The notes under the pieces were generated by a model. It did not search any database, was not told where the DNA came from, and saw nothing but the letters and a program-made list of their open reading frames with translations. A program made the position numbers and the translations under genes. Positions 24,201 to 38,315 of a stretch of DNA of 64,000 bases are shown piece by piece. This DNA comes from Calliopsis andreniformis (taxonomy: Eukaryota; Arthropoda; Insecta; Hymenoptera; Andrenidae): NCBI RefSeq assembly GCF_051401765.1, contig NW_027480482.1, positions 1,550,001 through 1,614,000 of the forward strand, given 5' to 3'. How positions within the stretch are numbered: position 1 is the stretch's first letter; every line of letters begins with the position of its first letter.

Positions 24201-26602
24201 TTGAGGATATTCTATTGAGGATTGAGGATTGACAATTGATTTTTGAGGACCGAGGGCTGAAGATTGAGGATTCAGGATTGAGGACTCGGGATTGAGGTTT
24301 GAGGACTGAGGATTGAGGATTGAGGATTGAGGATTGCGGATTGAAGATTGAGGATTGAGGATTGAGGACTGAGTATTGATTACTGAGGATTGAGGATTGG
24401 GGATTGAGGATTGAGGTTTGAGGACTGAGGAATGAGGATTGAGGGTTGAGAATTGAGGATTGAGGATTGAGGATTGAAGATTGAGGATTGGGTGTTGAGG
24501 ATTGAAGAATGATGATTGAGGATTGAGGATTGAGGATTGAGGATTGAGGATTGAGGATTGAGGATTGAGGATTGAGGATTGAGGATTGAAGATTGAGGAT
24601 TGGGTATTGAGGATTGAACATTGAGGTTTGAGGATTGAGTATTGAGGATTGAGGATTGAGGATTGAAGATTGAATATCGATGATTGAAGATTCAGGACCG
24701 AGGATTGAGGGTTGTGGATTGAGGACGAGGACTCAGGGTTGAGTATTGATGTTTGAGTTCTGAGGATTGAGGATTGAGGATTGAGAATTGAGGATTGTGG
24801 ATTGAGGATTGAAGATTGAGGATTGGGTATTGAGGATTGAAGAATGAGGATTGAGGATTGAGGATAGAGGACTGAGGATTGAAGATTGAGTATTGAGGAT
24901 TGAAGATTGAGGATTGAGGATTGAGTATTGAAGATTGAGGATTTGGGACTGAGGGTTGAAGATTGAGGATTCATGATTGAGGATTGAGGATTGAGGATTG
25001 AGGATTGAGGATTGAGGATTGAAGATTGAGGATTGGGTATTGAGGATTGAAGAATGAGGGTTGAGGATTGAAATCTGTGAATTGCGGATATTCTATTTTG
25101 GATTGAGGATTGACAATTGATTTTTGAGGACTGAGGGCTGAAGATTGAGGATTCAGGATTGAGGACACGGGATTGAGGTTTGAGGACTGAGGACGGAGGA
25201 TTGAAAATTCAGGATTGAGGATTGAAGATTGAGAATTTAGGATTGAGTATTGAACATTGAGGACTGAGCGTTCAGGGTTGAGTGATGAGAATTGATGTTT
25301 GTGGATAGAGATTTGAAGATTGCAGATTGAGTATTGAGAATTGAAAACTGTGACTTGAGGTTATTCTATTGGGGATTGAGGATTGACAACTGATTGTTGA
25401 GGACTGAGGGCTGAACATTGAGGATGCAGGATTGAGGATTCAGAATTGAGGTTTGAGGACTGAGGATTGAGGATTGAGGATTGAGGATTGAGGATTGAGG
25501 ATTGAGGATTGAAGGTTGAGGTTTGGGTATTGAGGATTGAACATTGAGGATTGAGGGTTGAGTATTGAGGATTGAGGATTGAGGATTGAAGATTGAATAT
25601 TGATGATAGAAGATTGAGGATCTAGGATTGAGGGTTGTGGATTGAGGACGAGGACTGAGGGTTGAGTATTGATGTTTCAGGTCTGAGGATTGGGGATTGA
25701 GGATTGAGAATTGAGGATTGAGGATTGAGGATTGAGGATTGAAGATTGAGGATTGGGTGTTGAGGAATGAAGAATGAGGATTGAGGATTGAGGATTGAGG
25801 ATTGAGGATTGACGCTTGAGGATTGAGGATTGAGGATGGAGGATAGAAGAGAGAGGACTGAGTATTGTGGATTGAAGAATGAGGATTGAGGATTGAGGAT
25901 TGAGGATTGAGGATTGAAGACTGGGTATAGAGGATTGAGGATTGAGGATTGAGGATTGAAGATTGAGTATTGAGGATTGAAGATTGAGGATTAAGGATTG
26001 AGTATTGAAGATTGAGTATTGGGTGTTGAGGATTGAGGAATGAGGATTGAGGATTGAGGACTGAGAATTGAGGATTGAGGATTGAGGATTGAGGATTGAG
26101 GATTGAATATTGATGATTGAAGATTGAGGATTGAGGATTGAGGGTTGTGGATTGAGGACAAGGACTGAGGGTTGAATATTGATGTTTGAGGTCTGAGGAT
26201 TGAGGATTGAGGATTGAGAATTGAGGATTGAGGATTGAGGATTGAAGATTGAGGATTGGGTATTGAGGATTGAAGAATGAGGATTGAGGATTGAGGATTG
26301 AGGATTGAAGATTGCAGATTGTGTATTGAGGATTGAAGACAGAGTATTGAGGATTGAGGATTGAGGATTGAGCATTGACGATTGAGGGTTGAGGATTGAG
26401 GATTGAAGATTGAGTATTGAGGATAGAAGACTGACGATTGAGGATTAAGGATTGAGGATTGAGGATTGAGGATTGAAGATTGAGTAATGAGGATTGAAAA
26501 TTGAGGATTGAGGGTTGAGGATTGAGGATTGAAGATTGAGGATTGAGGATTGAATATTGAGTATTGAGGATTGAAGGTTGAGGATTGAGTATTGAGGATT
26601 GA
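21260..26602. repeat. Right-half module of the 9 kb unit, copy 1
   Basis: Starts at the landmark GAGGGTT-GAAGATT-GCGGACT and runs about 5.3 kb. The same start landmark is found at 32,980, 41,933, 52,025 and 63,745, and the sequence after each matches in order. The module contains a degenerate block at 25,252. Confidence 0.85.
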
Positions 26603-28099
26603 GGATTGAGGATTGAGGATTGAAGATTGAGGATTGGGGATTGAGGATTGACAATTGAAGTTTGAGTATTGAGGATTGAGAATTGAGGATTGATTATTGA
26701 AGATTGAGTATTGAGGATTGAAGATTGTGGATTGAGGATTGAGGATTGAGGATTGAGGATGAGGGCTGATTGTTCAGGATTGAGGTTTGAGGACTGAGGG
26801 TTGAGGATTGAGGATTGAAGATTGAGGATTGAGGATTGAATATTGAGTATTGAGGATTGAAGGTTGAGGATTGAGTATTGAGGATTGAGGATTGAGGATT
26901 GAGGATTGAAGATTGAGGATTGGGGATTGAGGATTGACAATTGAAGTTTGAGTATTGAGGATTGAGAATTGAGGATTGATTATTGAAGATTGAGTATTGA
27001 GGATTGAAGATTGTGGATTGAGGATTGAGGATTGAGGATTGAGGATGAGGGCTGATTGTTCAGGATTGAGGTTTGAGGACTGAGGGCTGAGGATTGAGGA
27101 TTGCGAATAGAGGATTGAGGATTGAGGATTGAAGATTGAGGATTGGGTATTGAGGATTGAAGAATGAGGGTTGATGATTGAAATCTGTGAATTGAGGATA
27201 TTCTATTGAGGATTGGGGATTGACAATTGATTTTTGAGGACTGAGGGCTGAAGATTGAGGATTCAGGATTGAGGACTCGGGATTGAGGTTTGAGGACTGA
27301 GGATTGAGGTTTGAGGATTGAGGATTGAGGATTGGGGATTGTGGATTGAAGATTGAGTATTGAGGATTGAAGATTGAGGATTGAGGATTGAGGATTGAGG
27401 ATTGAGTATCGAGGATAGAAGATTGAGGATTGGGGACTGAGGATTGAAGATTGAGGGTTGAGGATTGAGGATTGAGGATTGACGCTTGAGGATTGAGGAT
27501 TGAGGATGGAGGATAGAAGAGAGAGGACTGAGTGTTGAGGATTGAAGAATGAGGATTGAGGATTGAGGATTGAGGATTGAGGATTGAATAATGAGGATTG
27601 AGGATTGAGGATCGAGGATTGAGGATTGAAGATTGAGGATTGGGTGTTGAGTATTGAACATTGAGGATTGAGGGTTGAGTAATGAGGATTGAGGATTGAG
27701 GATTGAAGATTGAATATTGATGATTGAAGGTTGAGGTTCGAGGATTGAGGGTTGTGGATTGAGGACGAGGACTGAGGGTTGAGTATTGATGTTTGAGATA
27801 TGAGGATTGAGGATTGAGAATTGAGAATTGAGGATTGAGGATTGAGGGTTGAAGATTGAGGATTGGGTGTTGAGGATTGAAGAATGAGTATTTAGGATTG
27901 AGGATTGAGGATTGAGGATTGAAGATTGAGTATTGAGGATTGAGGATTGAGGATTGAGGATTGAGGATTGAGGATTGAGGATTGAGGATTGAGGATTGAG
28001 GATTGCGGAATGAGGAATGAAGATTGAGTATTGAGGTTTGAAGATTGAGGATTGAGGATTGAGGATTGAGGATTGAGGATTGAGGATTAAAGATTGAGA
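25550..28099. repeat. 2.55 kb tandem duplication, copy 1
   Basis: Bases 25,550-28,099 repeat from 28,100. The period is 2,550, equal to 365 units minus five bases; the five 6-base units are at about 25,650, 26,155, 26,755, 27,043 and 27,765. The junction lies within 28,100-28,106, where a module that normally continues with GAGGATT units jumps back to GAGGGTTGAGTATT. Confidence 0.9.
26510..27081. repeat. 286-bp tandem duplication (1 of 4)
   Basis: Two copies of a 286-bp run, each ending in a GAGGAT/GAGGGCT/GATTGTT series (TGTTCAGG at 26,771 and 27,057). The period is 41 units minus one base, and each copy has one 6-base unit. The related places near 17,927 and 43,225 have a single copy. Confidence 0.85.
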
Positions 28100-30642
28100 A
28101 TTGAGGGTTGAGTATTGAGGATTGAGGATTGAGGATTGAAGATTGAATATTGATGATAGAAGATTGAGGATCTAGGATTGAGGGTTGTGGATTGAGGACG
28201 AGGACTGAGGGTTGAGTATTGATGTTTCAGGTCTGAGGATTGGGGATTGAGGATTGAGAATTGAGGATTGAGGATTGAGGATTGAGGATTGAAGATTGAG
28301 GATTGGGTGTTGAGGAATGAAGAATGAGGATTGAGGATTGAGGATTGAGGATTGAGGATTGACGCTTGAGGATTGAGGATTGAGGATGGAGGATAGAAGA
28401 GAGAGGACTGAGTATTGTGGATTGAAGAATGAGGATTGAGGATTGAGGATTGAGGATTGAGGATTGAAGACTGGGTATAGAGGATTGAGGATTGAGGATT
28501 GAGGATTGAAGATTGAGTATTGAGGATTGAAGATTGAGGATTAAGGATTGAGTATTGAAGATTGAGTATTGGGTGTTGAGGATTGAGGAATGAGGATTGA
28601 GGATTGAGGACTGAGAATTGAGGATTGAGGATTGAGGATTGAGGATTGAGGATTGAATATTGATGATTGAAGATTGAGGATTGAGGATTGAGGGTTGTGG
28701 ATTGAGGACAAGGACTGAGGGTTGAATATTGATGTTTGAGGTCTGAGGATTGAGGATTGAGGATTGAGAATTGAGGATTGAGGATTGAGGATTGAAGATT
28801 GAGGATTGGGTATTGAGGATTGAAGAATGAGGATTGAGGATTGAGGATTGAGGATTGAAGATTGCAGATTGTGTATTGAGGATTGAAGACAGAGTATTGA
28901 GGATTGAGGATTGAGGATTGAGCATTGACGATTGAGGGTTGAGGATTGAGGATTGAAGATTGAGTATTGAGGATAGAAGACTGACGATTGAGGATTAAGG
29001 ATTGAGGATTGAGGATTGAGGATTGAAGATTGAGTAATGAGGATTGAAAATTGAGGATTGAGGGTTGAGGATTGAGGATTGAAGATTGAGGATTGAGGAT
29101 TGAATATTGAGTATTGAGGATTGAAGGTTGAGGATTGAGTATTGAGGATTGAGGATTGAGGATTGAGGATTGAAGATTGAGGATTGGGGATTGAGGATTG
29201 ACAATTGAAGTTTGAGTATTGAGGATTGAGAATTGAGGATTGATTATTGAAGATTGAGTATTGAGGATTGAAGATTGTGGATTGAGGATTGAGGATTGAG
29301 GATTGAGGATGAGGGCTGATTGTTCAGGATTGAGGTTTGAGGACTGAGGGTTGAGGATTGAGGATTGAAGATTGAGGATTGAGGATTGAATATTGAGTAT
29401 TGAGGATTGAAGGTTGAGGATTGAGTATTGAGGATTGAGGATTGAGGATTGAGGATTGAAGATTGAGGATTGGGGATTGAGGATTGACAATTGAAGTTTG
29501 AGTATTGAGGATTGAGAATTGAGGATTGATTATTGAAGATTGAGTATTGAGGATTGAAGATTGTGGATTGAGGATTGAGGATTGAGGATTGAGGATGAGG
29601 GCTGATTGTTCAGGATTGAGGTTTGAGGACTGAGGGCTGAGGATTGAGGATTGCGAATAGAGGATTGAGGATTGAGGATTGAAGATTGAGGATTGGGTAT
29701 TGAGGATTGAAGAATGAGGGTTGATGATTGAAATCTGTGAATTGAGGATATTCTATTGAGGATTGGGGATTGACAATTGATTTTTGAGGACTGAGGGCTG
29801 AAGATTGAGGATTCAGGATTGAGGACTCGGGATTGAGGTTTGAGGACTGAGGATTGAGGTTTGAGGATTGAGGATTGAGGATTGGGGATTGTGGATTGAA
29901 GATTGAGTATTGAGGATTGAAGATTGAGGATTGAGGATTGAGGATTGAGGATTGAGTATCGAGGATAGAAGATTGAGGATTGGGGACTGAGGATTGAAGA
30001 TTGAGGGTTGAGGATTGAGGATTGAGGATTGACGCTTGAGGATTGAGGATTGAGGATGGAGGATAGAAGAGAGAGGACTGAGTGTTGAGGATTGAAGAAT
30101 GAGGATTGAGGATTGAGGATTGAGGATTGAGGATTGAATAATGAGGATTGAGGATTGAGGATCGAGGATTGAGGATTGAAGATTGAGGATTGGGTGTTGA
30201 GTATTGAACATTGAGGATTGAGGGTTGAGTAATGAGGATTGAGGATTGAGGATTGAAGATTGAATATTGATGATTGAAGGTTGAGGTTCGAGGATTGAGG
30301 GTTGTGGATTGAGGACGAGGACTGAGGGTTGAGTATTGATGTTTGAGATATGAGGATTGAGGATTGAGAATTGAGAATTGAGGATTGAGGATTGAGGGTT
30401 GAAGATTGAGGATTGGGTGTTGAGGATTGAAGAATGAGTATTTAGGATTGAGGATTGAGGATTGAGGATTGAAGATTGAGTATTGAGGATTGAGGATTGA
30501 GGATTGAGGATTGAGGATTGAGGATTGAGGATTGAGGATTGAGGATTGCGGAATGAGGAATGAAGATTGAGTATTGAGGTTTGAAGATTGAGGATTGAGG
30601 ATTGAGGATTGAGGATTGAGGATTGAGGATTAAAGATTGAGA
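28100..30642. repeat. 2.55 kb tandem duplication, copy 2
   Basis: Second copy, 2,543 bp, one heptamer shorter near the GCGGAAT landmark (28,005 in copy 1, 30,548 here). It continues without a break into the normal following module at 30,643. Confidence 0.9.
29060..29631. repeat. 286-bp tandem duplication (2 of 4)
   Basis: Same pair as 26,510-27,081, carried by the 2.55 kb duplication; TGTTCAGG lies at 29,321 and 29,607. The first copy ends in GAGGGTT and the second in GAGGGCT, which marks the junction. Confidence 0.85.
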
Positions 30643-33600
30643 ATTGAGGATTGAGGATTGAGGATTGAGGATCGAGGATTGAAGATTGAATATTGATGAT
30701 TGAAGATTGAGGATTGAGGATTGAGGGTTGTGGATTGAGGACAAGGCCTGAGGGTTGAATATTGATGTTTGAGGTCTGAGGATTGAGGATTGAGCATTGA
30801 GAATTGAGGATTGAGGATTGAGGATTGAAGATTGAGGATTGGGTATTGAGGATTGAAGAATGAGGATTGAGGATTGAGGATTGAGCATTGAAGATTGCAG
30901 ATTGAGTATTGAGGATTGAAGGCTGAGGATTGAGGATTGAGGATTGAGGATTGAGGATTGAGGATTGAGGATTGAAGATTGAGTATTGAGGATTGAAGAC
31001 TGACGATTGAGGATTGAGGATTGAGGATTGAGGGTTGAGGATTGAAGATTGAGTATTGAGGATTGAAAATTGAGGATTGAGGATTGAGGATTGAACATTG
31101 AGGACTGAGCGTTCAGGGTTGAGTGATGTGAATTGATGTTTGTGGATAGAGATTTAAAGATTGCAGATTGAGTATTGAGTATTGAAAACTGTGCCTTGAG
31201 GATATTCCATTGGGGATTGAGGAGTGACAACTGATTGTTGAGGACTGAGGGCTGAAGATTGAGGATGCAGGATTGAGGATTCAGAATTGAGGTTTGAGGA
31301 CTGAGGATTGAGGACTGAGGATTGAGGATTGAGGATTGAGGATTGAGGATTGAGGATTGAGGATTGAAGATTGAGGATTGGGTGTTGAGGATTGAAGAAT
31401 GAGGATTGAGGATTGAGGATTGAGGATTGAGGATTGAAGATTGAGTATTGAGGATTGAAGTTTGAGGATTGAGGATTGAGGATTGAGGTTTGAGGACTGA
31501 GGATTGAGGGTTGAGGACTGAGGATTGAGGTTTGAGGATTGAATATTGAGGATTGAGGATTGAGTGTTGTGGATTGAGGACGAGGACTCATGGTTGAGTA
31601 TTGATGTTTGAGTTCTGAGGATTGAGGATTGAGGATTGAGGATTGAGAATTGAGGATTGAGGATTGAGGATTGAAGGTTGAGGATTGGGTATTGAGGATT
31701 GAAGAATGAGGATTGAGGATTGAGGATAGAGGATTGAGGATTGAAGATTGAGTATTGAGGATTGAAGATTGAGGATTGAGGATTGAGTATTGAAGATTGA
31801 GGATTTGGGACTGAGGATTGAAGATTGAGGATTGATGATTGAGGATTGAGAATTGAGGGTTGAGGATTGAGGATCGAAGATTGAGGATTGGGTATTCAGG
31901 ATTGAAGAATGAGGGTTGAGGATTGAAATCTGTGAATTGAGGATATTCTATTGAGGATTGAGGATTGACAATTGATTTTTGAGGACTGAGGGCTGAAGAT
32001 TGAGGATTCAGGATTGAGGATTCGGGATTGAGGTTTGAGGACTGAGGATTGAGGGTTGAGGATTGAGGATTGAGTATTGAGGATTGAGGATTGAGGATTG
32101 AAGATTGAATATTGATGATAGAAGATTGAGGATCGAGGATTGAGGGTTGTGGATTGAGGACGAGGACTGAGGGTTGAGTATTGATGTTTGAGGTCTGAGG
32201 ATTGAGGATTGAGGATTGAGAATTGAGGATTGAGGATTGAGGATTGAGGATTGAAGATTGAGGATAGGGTGTTGAGGATTGAAGAATGAGGATTGAGGAT
32301 TGAGAATTGAGGATTGAGGATTGAAGATTGAGTATTGAGGATTGAAGATTGTGGATTGAGGATTGAGGATTGAGGATTGAGGATTGAGGATTGAAGGTTG
32401 AGTATTGAGGATTGAAGATTGAGGATTGAGGATTGAGGATTGAGGATTGAGCATTGAAGATTGAGTATTGAGGATTGAAGATTGAGGATTGAGGATTGAG
32501 GATTGAGGATTAAGTATTGAGGATAGAAGATTGAGGATTAGGGACTGAGGATTGAAGTTTGAGGGTTGAGGATTGAGGATTGAGGATTGACGCTTGAGGA
32601 TTGAGGATTGAGGATGGAGGATTCAGGATTGAGGACTGTGGATTGAATATCGATGATTGAAGATTCAGGATCGAGGATTGAGGGTTGTGGATTGAGGACG
32701 AGGACTCAGGGTTGAGTATTGATGTTTGAGTTCTGAGGATTGAGGATTGAGGATTGAAGATTGAGGATTGCGTGTTGAGGATTGAAGAATGAGGATTGAG
32801 GATTGAGGATTGAGGATTGAAGATTGAGTATTGCGGATTGAAGATTGAGGATTGAGGATTGAGGATTGAGGATTGAGGATCGAGGATTGAAGATTGAGTA
32901 TTGAGGATTGAAGATTGAGGACTGAGGATTGAGGATTGAGGATTGAGGATTGAGGATTGAGGATTGAAGATTGAGTATTGAGGGTTGAAGATTGCGGACT
33001 GAGGATTGAGGATTGAGGATTGAGGATTAAAGATTGAGGATTGACGATTGAGGATTGAAGATTGAATATTGATGATTGAAGATTGAGGATTGAGGATTGA
33101 GGGTTGTGGATTGAGGACGAGGACTGAGGGTTGAATATTGATGTTCGATGTCTGAGGATTGTGGATTGAGGATTGAGGATTGAAGATTGAGTACTGAGGA
33201 TTGAAGATTGAGGATTGAGGATTGAGTATTGAAGATTGAGGATTTGGGACAGAGGATTAAAGGTTGAGGTTTGAGGATTGAGGATTGAGGATTGACGCTT
33301 GAGGATTGAGGATTGAGGATGGAGGATAGAAGAGAGAGGACTGAGTATTGTGGATTGACGAATGAGGATTGAGGATTGAGGATTGAGGATTGAGGATTGA
33401 GGATTGAAGAATGGGTATAGAGGATTGAGGATTGAGGATTGAGGATTGAAGATTGAGTATTGAGGATTGAAGATTGAGGATTAAGGATTGAGTATTGAAG
33501 ATTGAGTATTGGGTGTTGAGGATTGAGGAATGAGGATTGAGGATTGAGGACTGAGGATTGAGGATTGAGGATTGAGGATTGAGGATTGAGGATTGAGGAT

Positions 33601-36600
33601 TGAATATTGATGATTGAAGATTGAGGATTGAGGATTGAGGGTTGTGGATTGAGGACAAGGACTGAGGGTTGAATATTGATGTTTGAGGTCTGAGGATTGA
33701 GGATTGAGGATTGAGAATTGAGGATTGAGGATTGAGGATTGAAGATTGAGGATTGGGTATTGAGGATTGAAGAATGAGGATTGAGGATTGAGGATTGAGG
33801 ATTGACGATTGCAGATTGTGTATTGAGGATTGAAGACAGAGTATTGAGGATTGAGGATTGAGGATTGAGCATTGAGGATTGAGGGTTGAGGATTGAGGAT
33901 TGAAGATTGAGTATTGAGGATTGAAGACTGACGATTGAGGATTGAGGATTGAGGATTGAGGATTGAGGATTGAAGATTGAGTAATGAGGATTGAAAATTG
34001 AGGATTGAGGGTTGAGGATTGAGGATTGAAGATTGAGGATTGAGGATTGAATATTGAGTATTGAGGATTGAAGGTTGAGGATTGAGTATTGAGGATTGAG
34101 GATTGAGGATTGAGGATTGAGGATTGAGGATTGAGGATTGGGGATTGAGGATTGACAATTGAAGTTTGAGTATTGAGGATTGAGAATTGAGGATTGATTA
34201 TTGAAGATTGAGTATTGAGGATTGAAGATTGTGGATTGAGGATTGAGGATTGAGGATTGAGGATTGAAGATTGAGGATTGGGTATTGAGGATTGAAGAAT
34301 GAGGGTTGATGATTGAAATCTGTGAATTGAGGATATTCTATTGAGGATTGAGGATTGACAATTGATTTTTGAGGACTGAGGGCTGAAGATTGAGGATTCA
34401 GGGTTGAGGACTCGGGATTGAGGTTTGAGGACTGAGGATTGAGGTTTGAGGATTGAGGATTGAGGATTGGGGATTGTGGATTGAAGATTGAGCATTGAGG
34501 ATAGAAGATTGAGGATTGAGGATTGAGGATTGAGGATTGAGTATCGAGGATAGAAGATTGAGGATTGGGGACTGAGGATTGAAGATTGAGGGTTGAGGAT
34601 TGAGGATTGAGGATTGACGCTTGAGGATTGAGGATTGAGGATGGAGGATAGAAGAGAGAGGACTGAGTGTTGAGGATTGAAGAATGAGGATTGAGGATTG
34701 AGGATTGAGGATTGAGGATTGAATAATGCGGATTGAGGATTGAGGATTGAGGATTGAGGATTGAGGATTGAAGATTGAGGATTGGGTATTGAGTATTGAA
34801 CATTGAGGATTGAGGGTTGAGTAATGAGGATTGACGATTGAGGATTGAAGATTGAATATTGATGATTGAAGGTTGAGGTTCGAGGATTGAGGGTTGTGGA
34901 TTGAGGACGAGGACTGAGGGTTGAGTATTGATGTTTGAGATATGAGGATTGAGGATTGAGAATTGAGAATTGAGGATTGAGGATTGAGGGTTGAAGATTG
35001 AGGATTGGGTGTTGAGGATTGAAGAATGAGTATTGAGGATTGAGGATTGAGGATTGAGGATTGAAGATTGAGTATTGAGGATTGAGGATTGAGGATTGAG
35101 GATTGAGGATTGAGGATTGAGGATTGAGGATTGAGGATTGCGGATTGAGGAATGAAGATTGAGTATTGAGGTTTGAAGATTGAGGATTGAGGATTGAGGA
35201 TTGAGGATTGAGGATTAAGGATTAAAGATTGAGGATTGAGGATTGAGGATTGAGGATTGAGGATCGAGGATTGAAGATTGAATATTGATGATTGAAGGTT
35301 GAGGATTGAGGATTGAGGGTTGTGGATTGAGGACAAGGTCTGAGGGTTGAATATTGATGTTTGAGGTCTGAGGATTGAGGATTGAGCATTGAGAATTGAG
35401 GATTGAGGATTGAGGATTGAAGATTGAGGATTGGGTATTGAGGATTGAAGAATGAGTATTGAGGATTGAGGATTGAGGATTGAAGATTGCAGATTGAGTA
35501 TTGAGGATTGAATGCTGAGGATTGAGGATTGAGGATTGAGGATTGAGGATTGAGGATTGAGGATTCAGGATTGAAGATTGAGTATTGAGGATTGAAGACT
35601 GACGATTGAGGATTGAGGATTGAGGATTGAGGATTGAGGATTGAAGATTGAGTATTGAGGATTGAAAATTGAGGATTGAGGATTGAGGATTGCGGATTTA
35701 GGATTGAGGATTGAAGATTGAGGATTGAGGATTGAAGATTGAGAATTGAGGATTGAGTATTGAAGATTGAGGATTTGGGACTGAGAATTGAAGATTGAGG
35801 ATTGATGATTGAGGATTGAGGATTGAGGATTGAGGATTGAGGATTGAGGATTGAAGATTGAGGATTGGGTATTGAGGATTGAAGGATGAGGGTTGAGGAT
35901 TGAAATCTGTGAATTGAGGATATTCTATTGAGGATTGAGGATTGACAATTGATTTTTGAGGACCGAGGGCTGAAGATTGAGGATTCAGGATTGAGGACTC
36001 GGGATTGAGGTTTGAGGACTGAGGATTGAGGATTGAGGATTGAGGATTGCGGATTGAAGATTGAGGATTGAGGAATGAGGACTGAGTATTGATTACTGAG
36101 GATTGAGGATTGGGGATTGAGGATTGAGGTTTGAGGACTGAGGAATGAGGATTGAGGGTTGAGAATTGAGGATTGAGGATTGAGGATTGAAGATTGAGGA
36201 TTGGGTGTTGAGGATTGAAGAATGATGATTGAGGATTGAGGATTGAGGATTGAGGATTGAGGATTGAGGATTGAGGATTGAGGATTGAGGATTGAGGATT
36301 GAAGATTGAGGATTGGGTATTGAGGATTGAACATTGAGGTTTGAGGATTGAGTATTGAGGATTGAGGATTGAGGATTGAAGATTGAATATCGATGATTGA
36401 AGATTCAGGACCGAGGATTGAGGGTTGTGGATTGAGGACGAGGACTCAGGGTTGAGTATTGATGTTTGAGTTCTGAGGATTGAGGATTGAGGATTGAGAA
36501 TTGAGGATTGTGGATTGAGGATTGAAGATTGAGGATTGGGTATTGAGGATTGAAGAATGAGGATTGAGGATTGAGGATAGAGGACTGAGGATTGAAGATT

Positions 36601-38315
36601 GAGTATTGAGGATTGAAGATTGAGGATTGAGGATTGAGTATTGAAGATTGAGGATTTGGGACTGAGGGTTGAAGATTGAGGATTCATGATTGAGGATTGA
36701 GGATTGAGGATTGAGGATTGAGGATTGAGGATTGAAGATTGAGGATTGGGTATTGAGGATTGAAGAATGAGGGTTGAGGATTGAAATCTGTGAATTGCGG
36801 ATATTCTATTTTGGATTGAGGATTGACAATTGATTTTTGAGGACTGAGGGCTGAAGATTGAGGATTCAGGATTGAGGACACGGGATTGAGGTTTGAGGAC
36901 TGAGGACGGAGGATTGAAAATTCAGTATTGAGGATTGAAGATTGAGAATTTAGGATTGAGGATTGAACATTGAGGACTGAGCGTTCAGGGTTGAGTGATG
37001 AGAATTGATGTTTGTGGATAGAGATTTGAAGATTGCAGATTGAGTATTGAGAATTGAAAACTGTGACTTGAGGTTATTCTATTGGGGATTGAGGATTGAC
37101 AACTGATTGTTGAGGACTGAGGGCTGAACATTGAGGATGCAGGATTGAGGATTCAGAATTGAGGTTTGAGGACTGAGGATTGAGGATTGAGGATTGAGGA
37201 TTGAGGATTGAGGATTGAGGATTGAAGGTTGAGGTTTGGGTATTGAGGATTGAACATTGAGGATTGAGGGTTGAGTATTGAGGATTGAGGATTGAGGATT
37301 GAAGATTGAATATTGATGATAGAAGATTGAGGATCTAGGATTGAGGGTTGTGGATTGAGGACGAGGACTGAGGGTTGAGTATTGATGTTTCAGGTCTGAG
37401 GATTGGGGATTGAGGATTGAGAATTGAGGATTGAGGATTGAGGATTGAGGATTGAAGATTGAGGATTGGGTGTTGAGGAATGAAGAATGAGGATTGAGGA
37501 TTGAGGATTGAGGATTGAGGATTGACGCTTGAGGATTGAGGATTGAGGATGGAGGATAGAAGAGAGAGGACTGAGTATTGTGGATTGAAGAATGAGGATT
37601 GAGGATTGAGGATTGAGGATTGAGGATTGAAGACTGGGTATAGAGGATTGAGGATTGAGGATTGAGGATTGAAGATTGAGTATTGAGGATTGAAGATTGA
37701 GGATTAAGGATTGAGTATTGAAGATTGAGTATTGGGTGTTGAGGATTGAGGAATGAGGATTGAGGATTGAGGACTGAGAATTGAGGATTGAGGATTGAGG
37801 ATTGAGGATTGAGGATTGAATATTGATGATTGAAGATTGAGGATTGAGGATTGAGGGTTGTGGATTGAGGACAAGGACTGAGGGTTGAATATTGATGTTT
37901 GAGGTCTGAGGATTGAGGATTGAGGATTGAGAATTGAGGATTGAGGATTGAGGATTGAAGATTGAGGATTGGGTATTGAGGATTGAAGAATGAGGATTGA
38001 GGATTGAGGATTGAGGATTGAAGATTGCAGATTGTGTATTGAGGATTGAAGACAGAGTATTGAGGATTGAGGATTGAGGATTGAGCATTGACGATTGAGG
38101 GTTGAGGATTGAGGATTGAAGATTGAGTATTGAGGATAGAAGACTGACGATTGAGGATTAAGGATTGAGGATTGAGGATTGAGGATTGAAGATTGAGTAA
38201 TGAGGATTGAAAATTGAGGATTGAGGGTTGAGGATTGAGGATTGAAGATTGAGGATTGAGGATTGAATATTGAGTATTGAGGATTGAAGGTTGAGGATTG
38301 AGTATTGAGGATTGA
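29346..38315. repeat. 11.7 kb offset repeat, copy 2
   Basis: Matches 17,669-26,602. Landmarks include degenerate blocks at 31,093 (19,415 in copy 1) and 36,965 (25,252). It ends at about 38,315, where a GAAAATT unit starts a different segment. A substitution near 31,030 (GAGGGTT instead of GAGGATT) is absent at the matching place near 19,350 but present near 61,795, which orders the duplications in time. Confidence 0.85.
32980..38315. repeat. Right-half module of the 9 kb unit, copy 2
   Basis: Matches 21,260-26,602 at offset 11,720 falling to 11,713. It has one private unit near 33,805, GACGATT, where the other copies read GAAGATT. Confidence 0.85.

Larger units (their letters stand above)
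17669..29345. repeat. 11.7 kb offset repeat, copy 1
   Basis: From about 17,669 the sequence matches 29,346 onwards at offset 11,678. This becomes 11,720 after the local 42-bp deletion and 11,713 after a one-heptamer indel. The match runs to about 26,602/38,315; beyond that this copy carries the 2.55 kb duplication, while the other goes to a different segment. Confidence 0.85.
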
